From contig QEOQ01000355.1 in assembly GCA_010279815.1 (NCBI GenBank), forward strand, positions 1 through 29,714: a DNA stretch of 29,714 nt, written 5' to 3'. The position numbers and the translations under genes were made by a program. This DNA is from Brachionus plicatilis. Its lineage: Eukaryota; Rotifera; Eurotatoria; Ploima; Brachionidae. The notes beneath the pieces were generated by a model that was not told the DNA's origin, ran no database searches, and saw only the letters and a program-made list of their open reading frames with translations. The number at the start of each line of letters is the position of its first letter. The first letter of the stretch is position 1. This document shows positions 28,696 through 29,714 of this stretch, in pieces.

Positions 28696-29334
28696 TTATT
28701 TTTCTGAGCTAGAAGCAGAATGTTCAGAGACATCGACCCAAGTAGCGGACACTTCCAAAGCGACCACTAGTTTATCACCTGTGAAAAGCTTGTCCCTTTT
28801 CTTTTCTAGATCATCTCTATCGTAGATAAAGTTACCAAGGCTTTCAGTATTCTGTGCACTCAATTGGCATTCGACCTTGCGGCCATAGTCATAATTTTGT
28901 CTGCGACCATTGACGTCAATCAAGTAGACTTCCATAAACATTTGAGTTGATGGATCTGAGCCTCTGTAGAACGCATCGAAGTTCATCGAATGCTTGTTTG
29001 GAATAAACCTTACTTGGAACTTTATTTTCTCATTTTCAAAGAAAGAGTAAACTGGTGTTTCGATGAAAGCTGCGCGATTTTTCTCCGAAAACTGAGCGTG
29101 GATTCTGGTAAAGTCCTCGAAAGCAAAATTGACCACACATCTGGTTCGGCGTGTTCGCAAATTTTGATCCAACAATTCCTGATTCGGAATTCCAACCACA
29201 CAATTTTCCTCAATTCTGCTCAAATTTGGAGAAAAACTGGGCCGATCGGACATCGATCTTTTCAAATTGGCTTAAAAATCAATCAGCAATAATTTATTAG
29301 TTTAATAAGGAACAAAAAAAATTTTACCAGTCAT
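28696..29334 (-). CDS. Divergent MATH/TRAF-like domain protein, two exons
   Basis: Exon 1 contributes only seven coding bases (29334-29328, ATG ACT G); a 57-nt GT-AG intron follows; exon 2 is 29270-28696. The joined frame closes at 193 residues, starting MTANLKRSMSDRP. An internal ATG at 29253 would give a product six residues shorter if the intron lies in the 5' UTR. The middle (about 85-180) has the strand layout of a MATH domain: KIKFQVRFIPNK, then MEVYLIDVNGRRQ, NFIYDRDDLEKKRDKL and GDKLVVALEVSATW. That resemblance is weak and made by eye, and no BTB or RING partner domain is present. The N-terminal 40 residues are Ser/Pro-rich and the C-terminus is a short Ser-rich tail. Function not assigned. 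Confidence 0.6.
29271..29327 (-). other. Short intron after a seven-base coding exon
   Basis: GTAAAATT...TTTTTAAG, 57 nt, T-rich at its 3' end. Splicing restores an open frame from an ATG three codons further out, which supports but does not prove it. Confidence 0.5.
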
Positions 29335-29579
29335 TTGAAGTATTTATTTAAATAAAAATAAAGTTTAAAAATTAAAAATGGCTTAAAATATGATTATATA
29401 CAATTTAAAGGTGCGCAAAAACCATCGGCTGAGCTCAGTCAACTAAAAAATTCGACAAAAATAAGCTTTCAATAATTTTTATCAAGATGCAATAGTTGGA
29501 TTCGGTCGAGCGTATATTGTCAAGTTTTTTCGACTTTGTCATGCCTGTCTATATCTAAATAAGTAAAAAAATATCAACC

Positions 29580-29642
29580 ATGGGCAATCAACTAAATAAC
29601 ATGCTTTTTTCGTATCTAGATTTGTGTCTAAAATTTACCTGA
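29580..29642 (+). CDS. Possible first exon of a gene running off the window
   Basis: An ATG in strong context (ATCAACCATGGG) opens MGNQLNNMLFSYLDLCLKFT and then a stop. The Met-Gly-Asn-Gln start looks like an N-myristoylation signal. If a GT at about 29627 is used as donor, the TTTTCAG acceptor at about 29694 rejoins the frame and it stays open to the window end, giving a truncated gene. This is too short to identify and may be chance. Confidence 0.3.
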   Translation: MGNQLNNMLFSYLDLCLKFT

Positions 29643-29714
29643 ACAAAAATTTTTTCTTTTTAATGAGATATTTAAATGATTTTTGAATTTTCAGTAATAG
29701 TTTTTGAAAACAAA

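Overview
The window is nuclear DNA of a ciliated, AT-rich invertebrate animal. The intergenic DNA is visibly very AT-rich with long A/T runs. Genes are small and carry short GT-AG introns of 49-72 nt. The recognisable genes are animal ones: a PAR-type bZIP factor, an ACER3-like alkaline ceramidase, the ciliary protein CFAP96 (C4orf47), a sigma-class glutathione S-transferase and a death-associated protein 1 (DAP) homologue. Decayed non-LTR retrotransposons and fold-back repeats lie between them. A rotifer such as Brachionus fits best from base composition and intron size, but this is an inference; another compact lophotrochozoan genome is possible.

Layout. 0.1-1.2 kb: an internally deleted LINE (endonuclease remnant joined to the C-terminal part of the reverse transcriptase ORF). 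1.85-3.03 kb (-): an intronless, strikingly GC-rich PAR bZIP gene whose upstream DNA holds a GA tract and two bZIP-type palindromes. 3.6-8.6 kb: a long AT desert with two inverted-repeat elements and a possible orphan exon. 8.65-9.67 kb (+): alkaline ceramidase. 9.9-11.4 kb: a LINE-tail-like segment ending in a TAAA microsatellite, then a ~770-bp imperfect palindrome. 11.6-12.9 kb: two small ORFs, one a convincing single-pass membrane microprotein. 13.3-14.6 kb (+): six-exon CFAP96. 14.6-17.5 kb: AT desert with one GC-richer islet. 17.5-19.4 kb (-): two tandem two-exon membrane-protein genes. 21.4-22.1 kb (+): sigma GST. 22.9-25.8 kb (-): DAP and an intronless U-box/ankyrin/WD40 gene. 27.2-27.7 kb (-): a second LINE 3' end. 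28.7-29.3 kb (-): a divergent MATH-like gene with a 7-nt first coding exon. At the right edge there may be the first exon of a further plus-strand gene.

There is no operon logic here, and the genes serve unrelated cell functions. The most novel items are (i) the tandem paralogous pair of unknown single-pass membrane proteins, which share a phase-1 intron at the identical point of a Trp-Gln-led transmembrane helix; (ii) the single-exon U-box + ankyrin + WD40 fusion; and (iii) several unclassified fold-back elements. All splice models were read by eye from GT-AG sites, reading-frame closure and family resemblance; none has transcript support here.
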